Part shown: one piece after another, positions 53,724-62,858 of the stretch
Layout: each line of letters starts with the position of its first letter
Numbering within the stretch: position 1 is the first letter of the stretch
NCBI RefSeq assembly: GCF_014192225.1
Contig: NZ_JACHXS010000008.1
Span: 62,001-126,000 of the forward strand
DNA length: 64,000 nucleotides
Direction: 5' to 3'
Source of the DNA: Pseudoduganella umbonata
Lineage (GTDB): Bacteria; Pseudomonadota; Gammaproteobacteria; Burkholderiales; Burkholderiaceae_D
Position numbers and translations under genes: made by a program
The notes under the pieces: generated by a model
The model's input: only the letters and a program-made list of their open reading frames with translations
What the model was told of the DNA's origin: nothing
The model's database searches: none

Positions 53724-55522
53724 CGCACGATGCCTTCGCGGCGCGGATCGGCGCCGCCGAACCACACATCGCGGCCGCCCTGCCGCATCCGTGCAATACC
53801 CTGCAGCCCCGAGTTCTGCTCGAACTCGCGCACCTCATGGCCTCGCGACTTCAGCCGCGCGATCACGTCGGCGCCCACGCGCCCCGCCTCGAGCTCGGTC
53901 GGGCCGTTGCGGCTGCCGAAATTGGGCAGGCTGATCGCCTGCTGCACGTCGAGGTTCCAGTCCAGCGTGCCGACCAGCACCTTCATCACGTAGTTGATGA
54001 TGGCCGAACCGCCCGGCGAGCCGGTGGCCAGCACCAGCTTGCCTGCCTCGCCGTCCGCCTTGCGTTCGAACACCAGCGTGGGCGACATCGCGCTACGCGG
54101 CCGCTTGCCCGGCTGCACGCGGTTGGCGATCGGACCGTTGTCGTCGGCGGCATCGAACGAGAAATCGGTCAGCTGGTTGTTTAGCATGAAGCCCGCCACC
54201 ATCTGGCGCGAACCGAATGCGTCCTCCACCGACGTCGTCATCGACAGCCCGTTGCCGTACTGGTCCACCGCGACCAGGTGCGACGTCGATGGCCGGTCGA
54301 GCGCCGTATCCGTGCCCCACGCCACCTGCATCCCCTGCGGCGTGCCGGCCGTTGCGCTGCCCATCGATTTCTCGCCGATCAGCGCGGCGCGCTGCGCCAG
54401 GTACTGCTTGTCGAGCATCGAGGCGACGCCCTTGCCCGGCAGCGGCACGAAGTCGGTGTCGGCCACGTAGCGGTTGCGGTCCGCGTAGGCCAGCCGGCCC
54501 GCTTCGGAGAACAGGTGGATCGCTTCGGCATCGAGGTTGCCGGCCACCGGCGGGTGCGCCGCGATCGCCGTGCGTTCGAGGATGCCCAGCATCTGCGCCA
54601 CCGCGATGCCGCCGGACGATGGCGGCGGCGCGCCGCACACCTTCCACTGGCGATAGTCGGCGCAGACCGGATCGCGCTCCTTCGGCCGGTAGTCGGCGAT
54701 GTCGCGCGCCGTCAGCAGGCCCGGATTGGTCGGATGGTTCGCCACCTTGGCGGCGATGTCGCGCGCGATGCGGCCGGTATAGAACGCATCGGCGCCGCCG
54801 CGGGCGATTTCGCGCAGCGTCTGCGCCAGCTCGGGGTTCTTCAGCAGGTAGCCGACCGGGCGCGGTTCGCCATTGGCGTCGAAGAAATAAGCCGCGGCAA
54901 CGGGATCGCGCGGCTGGCGCCGGCGGTCGTACTTCAGCAGCGCATTCAGGCGCGGGCTGACCTGGAAGCCACGGTCGGCCAGCTCGATCGCCGGCTCGAA
55001 CAGCTTTGCCCAGGGCAGCTTGCCGTGCTTCGCGTGGACCAGGGCCAGCATCCGCACCACGCCCGGCACGCCGGTAGAACGGCCGCCGACGATGCCTTCC
55101 TCGCGCGATACCGGCTTGCCATCCTTGTCCAGGAACAGCCGCTCGGTCGCCGCCATCGGGGCCGTTTCGCGGCCATCGTACGAATGCACCTTCTTGCCGT
55201 CATACAGCATCAGGAAGGCGCCGCCGCCGATGCCGGACGATTGCGGCTCCACCAGGGTCAGCACCATCTGCGTGGCGATCGCCGCGTCGATCGCGCTGCC
55301 GCCCGCCTTCAGCATCCGGTAGCCTGCGTCGGTGGCCAGCGGGTTCGCCGCCGCCACCATGTAGCGCTGCGCGAAGACGCCCTGCTTCTCGTTGTAGCCG
55401 GTGGCGATTTCCGGGGCACGCTGCAATGCGGCTTGCTGCGCCAGCACCGGTGTCGTCAGCGTCGCGCCCAGCAGCGCCGCCGCCAGTGGAAGGCCCAGTG
55501 GCCAGGAATAAAGTCGGGTCAT
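53714..55522 (-). CDS. ggt: Gamma-glutamyltransferase
   Basis: A 602-residue periplasmic enzyme that hydrolyses glutathione and transfers the gamma-glutamyl group. Signal peptide to about residue 28 (AALLGATLTTPVLA). Large-subunit motifs LVEPQSSGIGGGAFLMLYDG and DGRETAP; the autocleavage site with the nucleophilic Thr is in RPSTSHLVAVDQYGN, followed by SMTTSVEDAFGS, MLNNQLTDFSF, RPRSAMSPT and GSPGGSAIINYV. Length is normal. The 3' end coincides with a 47-bp tandem repeat. Confidence 0.96.
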   Translation of the reverse strand: MTRLYSWPLGLPLAAALLGATLTTPVLAQQAALQRAPEIATGYNEKQGVFAQRYMVAAANPLATDAGYRMLKAGGSAIDAAIATQMVLTLVEPQSSGIGGGAFLMLYDGKKVHSYDGRETAPMAATERLFLDKDGKPVSREEGIVGGRSTGVPGVVRMLALVHAKHGKLPWAKLFEPAIELADRGFQVSPRLNALLKYDRRRQPRDPVAAAYFFDANGEPRPVGYLLKNPELAQTLREIARGGADAFYTGRIARDIAAKVANHPTNPGLLTARDIADYRPKERDPVCADYRQWKVCGAPPPSSGGIAVAQMLGILERTAIAAHPPVAGNLDAEAIHLFSEAGRLAYADRNRYVADTDFVPLPGKGVASMLDKQYLAQRAALIGEKSMGSATAGTPQGMQVAWGTDTALDRPSTSHLVAVDQYGNGLSMTTSVEDAFGSRQMVAGFMLNNQLTDFSFDAADDNGPIANRVQPGKRPRSAMSPTLVFERKADGEAGKLVLATGSPGGSAIINYVMKVLVGTLDWNLDVQQAISLPNFGSRNGPTELEAGRVGADVIARLKSRGHEVREFEQNSGLQGIARMRQGGRDVWFGGADPRREGIVRGD

Positions 55523-55542
55523 CGGTTCTCCCTGAAATGCAA

Positions 55543-55565
55543 AACGCGCGACCGGGTCGCGCGTT
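55543..55565 (-). terminator. Rho-independent terminator of the SDR gene
   Basis: An 11-bp stem AACGCGCGACC / GGTCGCGCGTT with one base between, followed on the minus strand by TTGCATTT. It lies 27 bp past the SDR stop. The ggt gene starts 20 bp further on. Confidence 0.75.
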
Positions 55566-55591
55566 GCGTTTGATGATGCACGAATGCTACC

Positions 55592-56350
55592 TTATTTCGG
55601 CTGCATCCGTATCGCACCGTCGAGCCGGATCGTCTCGCCGTTCAGCATCACGTTCTCGATGATGGCCTTGGCCAGGTGCGCATACTCGGCCGGCTTGCCC
55701 AGCCGCGGCGGGAACGGCACCATCTTGCCGAGCGCCTGCTGCACCTCGTCCGGCATGCCCAGCAGCATCGGCGTTTCAAAAATGCCGGGCGCGATCGTCA
55801 TCACGCGGATTCCGCTGCGCGACAGGTCGCGCGCCATCGGCAGCGTCATGCCGGCCACCCCCGCCTTCGAGGCGGCATACGCGGCCTGGCCCATCTGGCC
55901 GTCGAACGCGGCCACCGATGCCGTGTTGACGATCACGCCCCGCTCGCCGTGCTCCAGCGGCTTGAGCCGGCTCATTGCATCGGCCGCCAGCCGGCACATG
56001 TTGAACGTGCCCACCAGGTTGATGCCGATCGTGCGGGTGAACGCATCGAGCGGGTGCGGGCCTTCCTTGCCGACCGTTTTCGCCGCCGGCGCCACGCCCG
56101 CGCAATTGACGATCCCGCGCAGGCTGCCCAGCGCCTGCGCGGCGGCCACCACGGCGAGGCCATCGGCTTCCTGCGTCACGTCGCAGCGCACGAACCTGCC
56201 TTCCAGCTCGAGCGCCAGCGCCGCCCCGGCCTCCGCCTGCAGGTCCGCCAGCACGACCTTGCCGCCCGCCTCCGCCAGCGTGCGCGCCGTGGCCGCGCCC
56301 AGTCCGGACGCGCCGCCCGTGATGATGAATACGTTGTTCCTGATTTGCAT
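55592..56350 (-). CDS. SDR 3-hydroxyacyl-CoA dehydrogenase-like protein
   Basis: A 252-residue classical short-chain dehydrogenase: TGGASGLGAATARTLA (NAD), NCAGVAPA, the Ser of VNTASVAAFDG and the YAASKAG active site. The sequence is close to HSD17B10/type II 3-hydroxyacyl-CoA dehydrogenases. The start MQIRNNVFIITGG at 56350 has AGGGAG 5-6 bp upstream. It could serve beta-oxidation-like steps, perhaps related to the catabolic operon 9 kb away, but the gene stands alone. An 11-bp tandem array is directly upstream. Confidence 0.9.
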   Translation of the reverse strand: MQIRNNVFIITGGASGLGAATARTLAEAGGKVVLADLQAEAGAALALELEGRFVRCDVTQEADGLAVVAAAQALGSLRGIVNCAGVAPAAKTVGKEGPHPLDAFTRTIGINLVGTFNMCRLAADAMSRLKPLEHGERGVIVNTASVAAFDGQMGQAAYAASKAGVAGMTLPMARDLSRSGIRVMTIAPGIFETPMLLGMPDEVQQALGKMVPFPPRLGKPAEYAHLAKAIIENVMLNGETIRLDGAIRMQPK

Positions 56351-56398
56351 GCCGTCTCCCTGGTTTACCTGCATCGATTTACGCTCGATCGACGCGAA

Positions 56399-56450
56399 CT
56401 TCACGCGCACTTCACGCGCACTTTACGCGCACCTTACGCGCACCTTACGT
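56399..56450. repeat. 11-bp tandem array upstream of the SDR gene
   Basis: Consecutive units CTTCACGCGCA (56399-56409), CTTCACGCGCA (56410-56420), CTTTACGCGCA (56421-56431), CCTTACGCGCA (56432-56442), then a partial CCTTACGT. The period equals about one helical turn. The array lies 49-100 bp upstream of the SDR start codon. Confidence 0.9.
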
Positions 56451-56486
56451 TTACGTAAGCGTCAACTGACGGCATTGTAGCGCCAA

Positions 56487-57047
56487 TCACAGGCAACGGA
56501 CAAAGCCTCCCACGGTCGTGCAATGCCTGCCCGCCGGGCTGCGGGTGACACCCGTGCCACCCGGCTGGAACGTGGTGCCGGCGGCATCGCGGCACACGCC
56601 GCCGACACACGTCGTGGGCTGCGGCCGGCTCGGTGCCGGCGTGGCGAACGTGCCGGGCGGCGGGTTGGTACGGGGCGAGACGTTGCCTGGATTGACGCCC
56701 GGCGGCACCGGCGGTACCGGCGCGGCCGGGAATGGCGTGCGGGGCTCCAGCGTGGCGGACGGCAGCACCGCCCGGGGTTCCGGTGCGGTATCGGGAACGG
56801 CGCTGCGTGTGCCGCCATAGTCCTGCCCCGGTACCGGCCGCCGCGGCATCGGCCGCTGCGCCGGGGCCGTGCGGCACGGCTCGATCTCGAGACTGCGGCC
56901 ATCGGCACCGAGCTTGCAGACGGGTAGCCGGGCATACGCCGCGCGCTCGGCGGCGGAGTCCTGTTGCGCGAAGGCGAGCGCGGGCAGCAAAACTGCGGGA
57001 AACAGGAGAAGGAGGCGGCGGCGGCGGAACGAACGGAACATTGGCAT
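56487..57047 (-). CDS. Secreted proline-rich protein of unknown function
   Basis: A ~186-residue exported protein. It starts MPMFRSFRRRRLLLLFPAVL with a signal peptide ending ALAFA-QQ. A short conserved-looking opening with cysteines (LPVCKLGADGRSLEIEPCR) is followed by a proline/threonine-rich linker and a C-terminal cysteine segment (TCVGGVCRDAAGTTFQPGG, HCTTVGGFVRC). Four cysteines may pair in the periplasm. No enzymatic motif. Start uncertain between Met at 57047 and 57041; the ribosome site is unclear. Confidence 0.65.
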   Translation of the reverse strand: MPMFRSFRRRRLLLLFPAVLLPALAFAQQDSAAERAAYARLPVCKLGADGRSLEIEPCRTAPAQRPMPRRPVPGQDYGGTRSAVPDTAPEPRAVLPSATLEPRTPFPAAPVPPVPPGVNPGNVSPRTNPPPGTFATPAPSRPQPTTCVGGVCRDAAGTTFQPGGTGVTRSPAGRHCTTVGGFVRCL

Positions 57048-57158
57048 GGCGAACCCGGGGCGGAAGCGGCGCAACCATGATACGCCGCCCCGCCCGGCCC
57101 CTGCCGCACGCCTTGCCGGCGTATCGCCCGCTCCCTCGGACGATGCGCCGCCTGCCGC

Positions 57159-59318
57159 TCAGCGCTGGGCGGCAGGCGCGGCCGGCAACGCCTGCGGCAC
57201 TCCGGCGGCCACGTGGCCCTGCACCCTGGCGCGCGCCTGTACCGGGTCGGGCTGGGGCGTAACGGCGAGCCAGCCCGTTTCCGGCAGCAGCGGCACCAGC
57301 AGCAGCGCGACGATATTGATGATCTTGATGAGCGGATTGACGGCCGGGCCGGCGGTGTCCTTGTACGGGTCGCCGACGGTATCGCCGGTCACCGCCGCCT
57401 TGTGCGCATCCGAGCCCTTGCCGCCGTGGTTGCCGTCCTCGATGTATTTCTTGGCATTGTCCCAGGCGCCGCCGCCCGTCGTCATCGAGATCGCCACGAA
57501 CAGGCCGGTGATGATGGTGCCCATCAGCATGCCGCCCAGCGCGGCCGGACCCAGCAGCATGCCGACCAGGATCGGCACGATCACCGGCAGCAGCGACGGC
57601 AGGATCATTTCGCGGATTGCCGAAGCCGTCAGCATGTCCACCGCCTTGTCATACTCGGGCTTGCCGGTGCCGTCCATGATGCCCTTGATCTCGCGGAACT
57701 GGCGGCGCACCTCGATCACCACCGCGCCCGCCGAGCGCCCCACCGCTTCCATCGCCATCGCGCCGAACAGGTAGGGAATCAGGCCGCCGATGAACAGCCC
57801 CACGATCACCATCGGGTTCGACAGGTCGAAGCGGATATCGATGTTGCGCGAATCCAGCGCATGGGTGTAGTCGGCGAACAGCACCAGCGCGGCCAGGCCG
57901 GCGGAGCCGATCGCATAACCCTTGGTGACGGCCTTCGTGGTATTGCCCACCGCGTCCAGCGGATCGGTGATCGCCCGCACCGATTCGGGCATGCCGGCCA
58001 TCTCGGCGATGCCGCCGGCGTTGTCGGTCACCGGCCCGTAGGCATCGAGCGCCACCACGATGCCGGCCATCGACAGCATCGCCGTGGCCGCGATGGCAAT
58101 GCCGTACAGCCCGGCCAGCTCGAACGACACGAGGATCGCCACGCAGACCGCCAGTACCGGGTACGCGGTCGATTTCATCGACACGCCCAGGCCGGCGATG
58201 ATGTTGGTGCCGTGCCCGGTCGTCGACGCTTCGGCGATGTGCCGTACCGGCTTGAAGTCGGTGCCCGTGTAGAACTCGGTGATGTAGACCATCAGCCCGG
58301 TCAGCACGATGCCGACCACGGTCGCGCCCATCATCTGCCAGCGCATGTCGTAGCTGTCCCACACCAGCCAGGTGACGACGGCGAAGCCGATCAGCGACAG
58401 GATGGCCGACCACCACAGCCCTGTGTACAGCGCCGACATGATCTTCTTGCCGGGCTTCGCCTTGACGAACAGGCAGCCGACGATCGACGCCAGGATCGAC
58501 ACGCCGCCCAGCAGCAGCGGGTACAGGATGGCCTGGCTGGGCGCATCGGCGATCATCAGCGCGCCCAGCAGCATCGTCGCGATCAGCGTCACCACGTAGG
58601 TCTCGAACAGGTCGGCGGCCATGCCGGCGCAGTCGCCCACGTTGTCGCCCACGTTGTCGGCGATGACGGCGGGGTTGCGCGGATCGTCCTCGGGGATGCC
58701 GGCTTCCACCTTGCCGACCAGGTCCGCGCCCACGTCCGCGCCCTTGGTGAAGATGCCGCCGCCGAGGCGGGCGAAGATGGAGATCAGCGAGGCGCCGAAC
58801 GCCAGCCCGATCAGCGGCTTGATCACGTCGTGGTGCGACAGGTTCGGCGAGGGGTAGGCGCCGCTGGCGAACGCGGTCAGCATGCCGTAGAACAGCGCCA
58901 CCCCCAGCAGGCCCAGGCCGACCACCAGCAGGCCGGTAATGGCGCCGCCCTTGAAGGCTACGTTCAGCGCCTCGTTCAGGCCGACCGTGGCCGCCTGCGC
59001 CGTGCGCACGTTGGCCCGCACCGACACGTTCATGCCGATGAAGCCGCACGCGCCGGACAGCACCGCGCCGATCAGGAAGCCCAGCGCGGTCTGCACGCCG
59101 AGCAGCAGGAAGATGACAACCAGGAGAATGATGCCGACGATGGCGATGGTGCGGTACTGCCGCGCAAGGTAGGCACTGGCGCCCTGCTGGATCGCCGCCG
59201 CGATCTCTCCCATGCGCGCATTGCCGGCGTCCTGCGCCAGGATCCAGCTGCGCGAGTACAGACCGTAAATCACTGCGATGACGCCACATGCCACCGCAAA
59301 CCACAGACCTGCTGCCAT
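57159..59318 (-). CDS. hppA: Membrane-bound proton-translocating pyrophosphatase, K+-independent type
   Basis: A 719-residue integral membrane pump with about 16 transmembrane segments. It couples PPi hydrolysis to H+ export from the cytosol. Substrate loops are KGADVGADLVGKVEAGIPED, DNVGDNVGDCAGMAADLFE and GDTVGDPYKDTAGPAVNP. At the K+-discriminating position it has Lys462 (GNTTKAVTKGYAIG) rather than Ala, the mark of the K+-independent class. An extra ~40-residue Ala/Pro-rich tail (VTPQPDPVQARARVQGHVAA) follows the last helix. Confidence 0.96.
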   Translation of the reverse strand: MAAGLWFAVACGVIAVIYGLYSRSWILAQDAGNARMGEIAAAIQQGASAYLARQYRTIAIVGIILLVVIFLLLGVQTALGFLIGAVLSGACGFIGMNVSVRANVRTAQAATVGLNEALNVAFKGGAITGLLVVGLGLLGVALFYGMLTAFASGAYPSPNLSHHDVIKPLIGLAFGASLISIFARLGGGIFTKGADVGADLVGKVEAGIPEDDPRNPAVIADNVGDNVGDCAGMAADLFETYVVTLIATMLLGALMIADAPSQAILYPLLLGGVSILASIVGCLFVKAKPGKKIMSALYTGLWWSAILSLIGFAVVTWLVWDSYDMRWQMMGATVVGIVLTGLMVYITEFYTGTDFKPVRHIAEASTTGHGTNIIAGLGVSMKSTAYPVLAVCVAILVSFELAGLYGIAIAATAMLSMAGIVVALDAYGPVTDNAGGIAEMAGMPESVRAITDPLDAVGNTTKAVTKGYAIGSAGLAALVLFADYTHALDSRNIDIRFDLSNPMVIVGLFIGGLIPYLFGAMAMEAVGRSAGAVVIEVRRQFREIKGIMDGTGKPEYDKAVDMLTASAIREMILPSLLPVIVPILVGMLLGPAALGGMLMGTIITGLFVAISMTTGGGAWDNAKKYIEDGNHGGKGSDAHKAAVTGDTVGDPYKDTAGPAVNPLIKIINIVALLLVPLLPETGWLAVTPQPDPVQARARVQGHVAAGVPQALPAAPAAQR

Positions 59319-59475
59319 ATGTCCCCCCTTTGTGTACCAGCGTTGTCGAATGGAGCAAATCGGACTTCATCACGCCGCGCGGCTGGGAGCCTGCGCGGCA
59401 AGCGAAACGATGCAAACGAAACGATGCGAACGGAATCTTGTAGTACGGATTCGGTGCGGCCTAAAGGGGGCCGGC

Positions 59476-59504
59476 AAAAAAAAACGGACCGTGCCGGTCC
59501 GTTT
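59476..59504 (-). terminator. Rho-independent terminator of adk
   Basis: A 10-bp stem AAACGGACCG (59482-59491) / CGGTCCGTTT (59495-59504), 3-nt loop. Read on the minus strand it is followed by nine Ts (complement of 59476-59484). It lies just after the adk stop at 59514. Confidence 0.92.
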
Positions 59505-59513
59505 CGAGACTTC

Positions 59514-60170
59514 TTATTCCGCCAGCGCGGCGAACGCGCGGTCGCGGATCTGATCGACGGCTCCGACACCTTCGATCTTGCGGTATTTCGGGGCTTCCGT
59601 GGCGCCCGATTTGGCCCACTCGTTGTAATAGCCGAGCAGCACTTCGGTCTGGTTGTGGTACACGTCGAGGCGCTTTTTCACGGTCTCGGCCTTGTCGTCG
59701 TCACGCTGCACCAGCGGCTCGCCGGTCACGTCGTCCAGCCCTTCCGCCTTGGGCGGATTGAACTTGACGTGGTACACGCGGCCGGAGCCCGGGTGGCAGC
59801 GGCGGCCATCCATGCGCTCGATGATCTGTTCGTCCGGCACGTCGATTTCCAGCACGTAGTCGATCTTCACGCCGGCATCCTTCATGGCGTCGGCCTGCGC
59901 GATGGTGCGCGGGAAGCCGTCGAACAGGTAGCCGTTGGCGCAGTCGGCTTCCTTCAGGCGGTCCTTGACCAGGCCGATGATGATGTCGTCGGAAACCAGC
60001 TGTCCAGCGTCCATTACTTTCTTCGCGGCCAGGCCCATTTCGCTGCCGGCCTTGATGGCGGCCCGCAGCATGTCACCGGTCGAAATCTGGGGAATGCCGT
60101 ACTTTTCCTTGATGAAGTTGGCCTGGGTGCCCTTGCCGGCGCCGGGTGGTCCTAACAGAATGAGACGCAT
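59514..60170 (-). CDS. adk: Adenylate kinase
   Basis: A 218-residue cytoplasmic enzyme: ATP + AMP to 2 ADP. MRLILLGPPGAGKGTQANFI is the P-loop; GDMLRAAIKAG and GFPRTIAQADAMKD bind AMP; the long LID domain (RRCHPGSGRVYHVKFNPPKA) has a single cysteine, so no zinc site. Length is typical of betaproteobacterial Adk. Confidence 0.98.
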   Translation of the reverse strand: MRLILLGPPGAGKGTQANFIKEKYGIPQISTGDMLRAAIKAGSEMGLAAKKVMDAGQLVSDDIIIGLVKDRLKEADCANGYLFDGFPRTIAQADAMKDAGVKIDYVLEIDVPDEQIIERMDGRRCHPGSGRVYHVKFNPPKAEGLDDVTGEPLVQRDDDKAETVKKRLDVYHNQTEVLLGYYNEWAKSGATEAPKYRKIEGVGAVDQIRDRAFAALAE

Positions 60171-60290
60171 GAAAATTCCTAAAACGATTTTAATAGTTTG
60201 ATGGTAGGTCAGTTAGTGACGAAACTTACCACAAAACGCCGGCCCAACGCCACTTCGCGGGGCCGCCTGCCGCGTAAAAACGTCAAACGC

Positions 60291-61064
60291 TCAAGCGAAG
60301 TGAGCGCGGACGCGTTCCAGGTCTTCGGGGGTATCGACGCCGGGCGCCGGTGCCGCGTCGGTGACGTGCACGGCGATAGGGTGGCCGTGCCACAACACAC
60401 GCAACTGTTCGAGCGCTTCGATGGTCTCGAGCGGCGACATTTCCAGCTGCGGATAGGCCTGCAGGAAATCGTTGCGGTAGGCGTACAGGCCGATGTGGCG
60501 CAATGGCACATAGCCGGCGGGAAGTATGGCGGGAAGCACGGCGGGACGGGCCTGCGCAGCTTGCGCGAACGCATCGCGCGCCCACGGTATCGTGGCGCGG
60601 CTGAAGTACAGGGCGCGGCCGGCCTTGTCCAGCACCACTTTCACCACGTTCGGATTGAAGGCATCGCCGGCATCGCGAAGCGGGTGCGCGCAGGTGGCCA
60701 TCGGCACGTCGGCACCGATACGGGCGGCGCAGGCAGCCAGCAGCGCCGGCTCGATCAGCGGCTCGTCCCCCTGCAGGTTGACGACCACCGCCTCCGGCGG
60801 CAGGTCGAGCTCGCGCGCCACTTCGGCGATGCGGTCGGTACCGGACGGATGATCGTCGCGCGTCATCAGCGCGACAATGCCGTGCGCGGCGCATGCATCC
60901 AGGATCGACTGGTGGTCGGTGGCGACGACGATGCGGCCGGCGCCGGACAGCGCGGCACGCTCGGCCACGCGCACGACCATCGGCTTGCCGCCCAGGTCGG
61001 CCAGCGGTTTGTTCGGCAGCCGGGTCGAAGCCAGCCGCGCGGGGATGATGACGGTAAAGGTCAC
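60291..61064 (-). CDS. kdsB: 3-deoxy-manno-octulosonate cytidylyltransferase
   Basis: A 257-residue enzyme that makes CMP-Kdo for lipopolysaccharide inner core. IIPARLASTRLPNKPLADLG is the CMP-Kdo synthetase opening, with VVATDHQSILD, VVNLQGDEPLIEP and HIGLYAYRNDFLQAYPQLEM following. It lies between the Trm112-like gene and adk, on the same strand as lpxK. Confidence 0.97.
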   Translation of the reverse strand: MTFTVIIPARLASTRLPNKPLADLGGKPMVVRVAERAALSGAGRIVVATDHQSILDACAAHGIVALMTRDDHPSGTDRIAEVARELDLPPEAVVVNLQGDEPLIEPALLAACAARIGADVPMATCAHPLRDAGDAFNPNVVKVVLDKAGRALYFSRATIPWARDAFAQAAQARPAVLPAILPAGYVPLRHIGLYAYRNDFLQAYPQLEMSPLETIEALEQLRVLWHGHPIAVHVTDAAPAPGVDTPEDLERVRAHFA

Positions 61065-61146
61065 GGTGTCTCGTTATAGGTAGTGGGCGCGCATCATGGT
61101 GGCGCGCATCGGGCATTCAGGCGGTGCGGATCCAGTCGACGCGAAA

Positions 61147-61323
61147 CTAGTCTGCAGTATCCTGCAGCGTGCGGGCTTCGTCGGCCCACATGATCGGAAT
61201 GCCGTCGCGGACCGGATAGGCCAGGCGGTCGCCGCGGCAGATCATTTCCTGGGCTTTCTTGTCGTATTCGAGCGGCCCCTTGCAAACGGGGCAGACCAGG
61301 ATGTCAAGCAAACGTGCGTCCAC
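61147..61323 (-). CDS. Trm112-family small zinc-finger-like protein
   Basis: A 58-residue protein, MDARLLDILVCPVCKGPLEY..., of the Trm112/UPF0434 (YcaR) family, which bears a C-P-V-C motif and a conserved IPIM near the end. It starts with GTG at 61323, where GGAG lies 7 bp upstream; the gene overlaps lpxK by 20 bp. In bacteria such proteins sit in the lpxK-kdsB block; their role is not settled. Confidence 0.9.
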   Translation of the reverse strand: MDARLLDILVCPVCKGPLEYDKKAQEMICRGDRLAYPVRDGIPIMWADEARTLQDTAD

Positions 61324-62329
61324 GGCATTTCTCCACAATGTGTGCGATCAGCGCGGCATCGAGCTGCGCGCTGACGGGAACGACCCACAGCCGCGGATCG
61401 TTCCTCAGTTCTTCGATATGCGCGCATTTTACTGCATCCTTCTCGGTCATCAAGATCGCGTCCGCCGTCACATGCGCAAACGGCCGGTCCAGGAAGTCGT
61501 GGTGATCGGGCAGCGGCAATGCCTCGAACGCCAGCCCGGCATCGGCCAGCATGCGGAAGAAGCGCTGCGGATTGCCGATGCCGGCAGCCGCGGCCAGCCG
61601 GCCCCTGTCGTTCATTGCGCCCAGCGGCACGCGGTCGCGGCGGTCGGCCAGGCGTTCGGCAACGGTGCCGGCAAGCGTCATCCGGAACGGCATGCCGCCG
61701 ACGCTGGCCGCCAGTTGCGGCGTCAGCGCCGGCGCATTGACGATGGTGACGTCGCGCCGGCGCGACGGCGGCTCGCGCAGCGGGCCGGCCGGCAGTGTCC
61801 AGCCGTTGCCGACGCCGCGGCCGTCGAACAGCACCACTTCCACGTCGCGCTGCAGCGCATAGTGCTGCAGGCCGTCGTCGGTGACGATCACGTTCACTTC
61901 CGGGTGGGCGGCCAGCAACGCCCGCCCCGCCGCGGCGCGGTCGCGGCAGACGAACACCGGGCAGGCGGCGCGGGTGGCGATCAGCACCGGTTCGTCGCCC
62001 ACCTGCGCCGGCGTCGACAGCGCGGTCACCGGGCGCGGCCCGTCGCCCTTGCTGCCGAAACCGCGCGATACCACGCCGGGGCGCATGCCGTGCGCGCGCA
62101 ACTGCTCGACCAGCCAGATCGTCAGCGGTGTCTTGCCGGTGCCGCCGATGAAGATATTGCCGACCACGATCACGGGCACCGGCAAACGGCTCGACTTCAG
62201 CACGCCGGCGCGGTACAGCAGGCCGCGCAGGCCCGCGAGCGCGCGGAACAGCAGCGATACGGGATACAGCGCGCAAGCCAGCGGGCCGCGTTTCAGCCAG
62301 GCGCGGGTCAGCGTGGATTCAAGGGTCAT
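61304..62329 (-). CDS. lpxK: Tetraacyldisaccharide 4'-kinase
   Basis: A 341-residue inner-membrane-associated kinase that phosphorylates the lipid A precursor disaccharide at 4'. An N-terminal hydrophobic helix precedes the P-loop NIFIGGTGKTP. VSRGFGSKGDG, DDGLQHYALQRDVEVVLFDG and TEKDAVKC are family motifs. It overlaps the following Trm112-like gene. Confidence 0.97.
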   Translation of the reverse strand: MTLESTLTRAWLKRGPLACALYPVSLLFRALAGLRGLLYRAGVLKSSRLPVPVIVVGNIFIGGTGKTPLTIWLVEQLRAHGMRPGVVSRGFGSKGDGPRPVTALSTPAQVGDEPVLIATRAACPVFVCRDRAAAGRALLAAHPEVNVIVTDDGLQHYALQRDVEVVLFDGRGVGNGWTLPAGPLREPPSRRRDVTIVNAPALTPQLAASVGGMPFRMTLAGTVAERLADRRDRVPLGAMNDRGRLAAAAGIGNPQRFFRMLADAGLAFEALPLPDHHDFLDRPFAHVTADAILMTEKDAVKCAHIEELRNDPRLWVVPVSAQLDAALIAHIVEKCRGRTFA

Positions 62330-62426
62330 CGGCAGGGCTGGATGGGCAACAATGGCAAAAAGGGCAACGCAGGCGGGCGGCGGCCTGGCGCTGGCGGCTG
62401 GAAACCGGGAGCTGGGGACCGTGAGC

Positions 62427-62849
62427 TTATTTCCCGCCGCCCGTCTGGGCCGCGAACGTCAGCTTGCCGAAGCCGGCCAGCCGGGCCGCTTCCATCACGT
62501 TGACCACCATCTGGTGCATCGCGAACTGGTCGGCATTGACCACCACGACCGGGTCGCTGCCCGGCCTGGCGGCCGCCTTCAGCACCGAGGCCAGTCCGGC
62601 CACGTCGCGGAACGAGACCGGCTCGCCGTTGATCGTGTAGTTGCCCTTGGCATCGACGGTCACGTCGAGCTGGTCCGGCTGCTCGACGGCCTTTTGCGCG
62701 TCCGCCGTGGGCAGCGTGATCTGCAGTTCGGTGAACTTGCTGTAGGTGGTCGTCACCATCAGGAAGATCAGGATCACCAGCAGCACGTCGATGAACGGAA
62801 TCAGGTTGATCTCCGGGTCTTCCCGGCGCCGGCCCTTGCGGAAATTCAT
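62427..62849 (-). CDS. exbD: ExbD/TolR-family biopolymer transporter
   Basis: A 140-residue inner-membrane protein with one TM helix: INLIPFIDVLLVILIFLMVT contains the essential Asp. The periplasmic domain (QITLPTADAQKAVEQPDQ; VVNADQFAMHQMVVNVMEAA) is complete. It forms the proton-driven ExbB/ExbD complex with the gene 9 bp upstream, powering TonB-type or similar energy transduction. TonB itself is not in the window. Confidence 0.95.
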   Translation of the reverse strand: MNFRKGRRREDPEINLIPFIDVLLVILIFLMVTTTYSKFTELQITLPTADAQKAVEQPDQLDVTVDAKGNYTINGEPVSFRDVAGLASVLKAAARPGSDPVVVVNADQFAMHQMVVNVMEAARLAGFGKLTFAAQTGGGK

Positions 62850-62858
62850 GCCAGGCCC

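Noticed and set aside
57213..60155. A 980-codon plus-strand frame across hppA and adk
   Set aside because: It crosses two well-defined minus-strand genes and the adk terminator; composition is typical of an antisense shadow.
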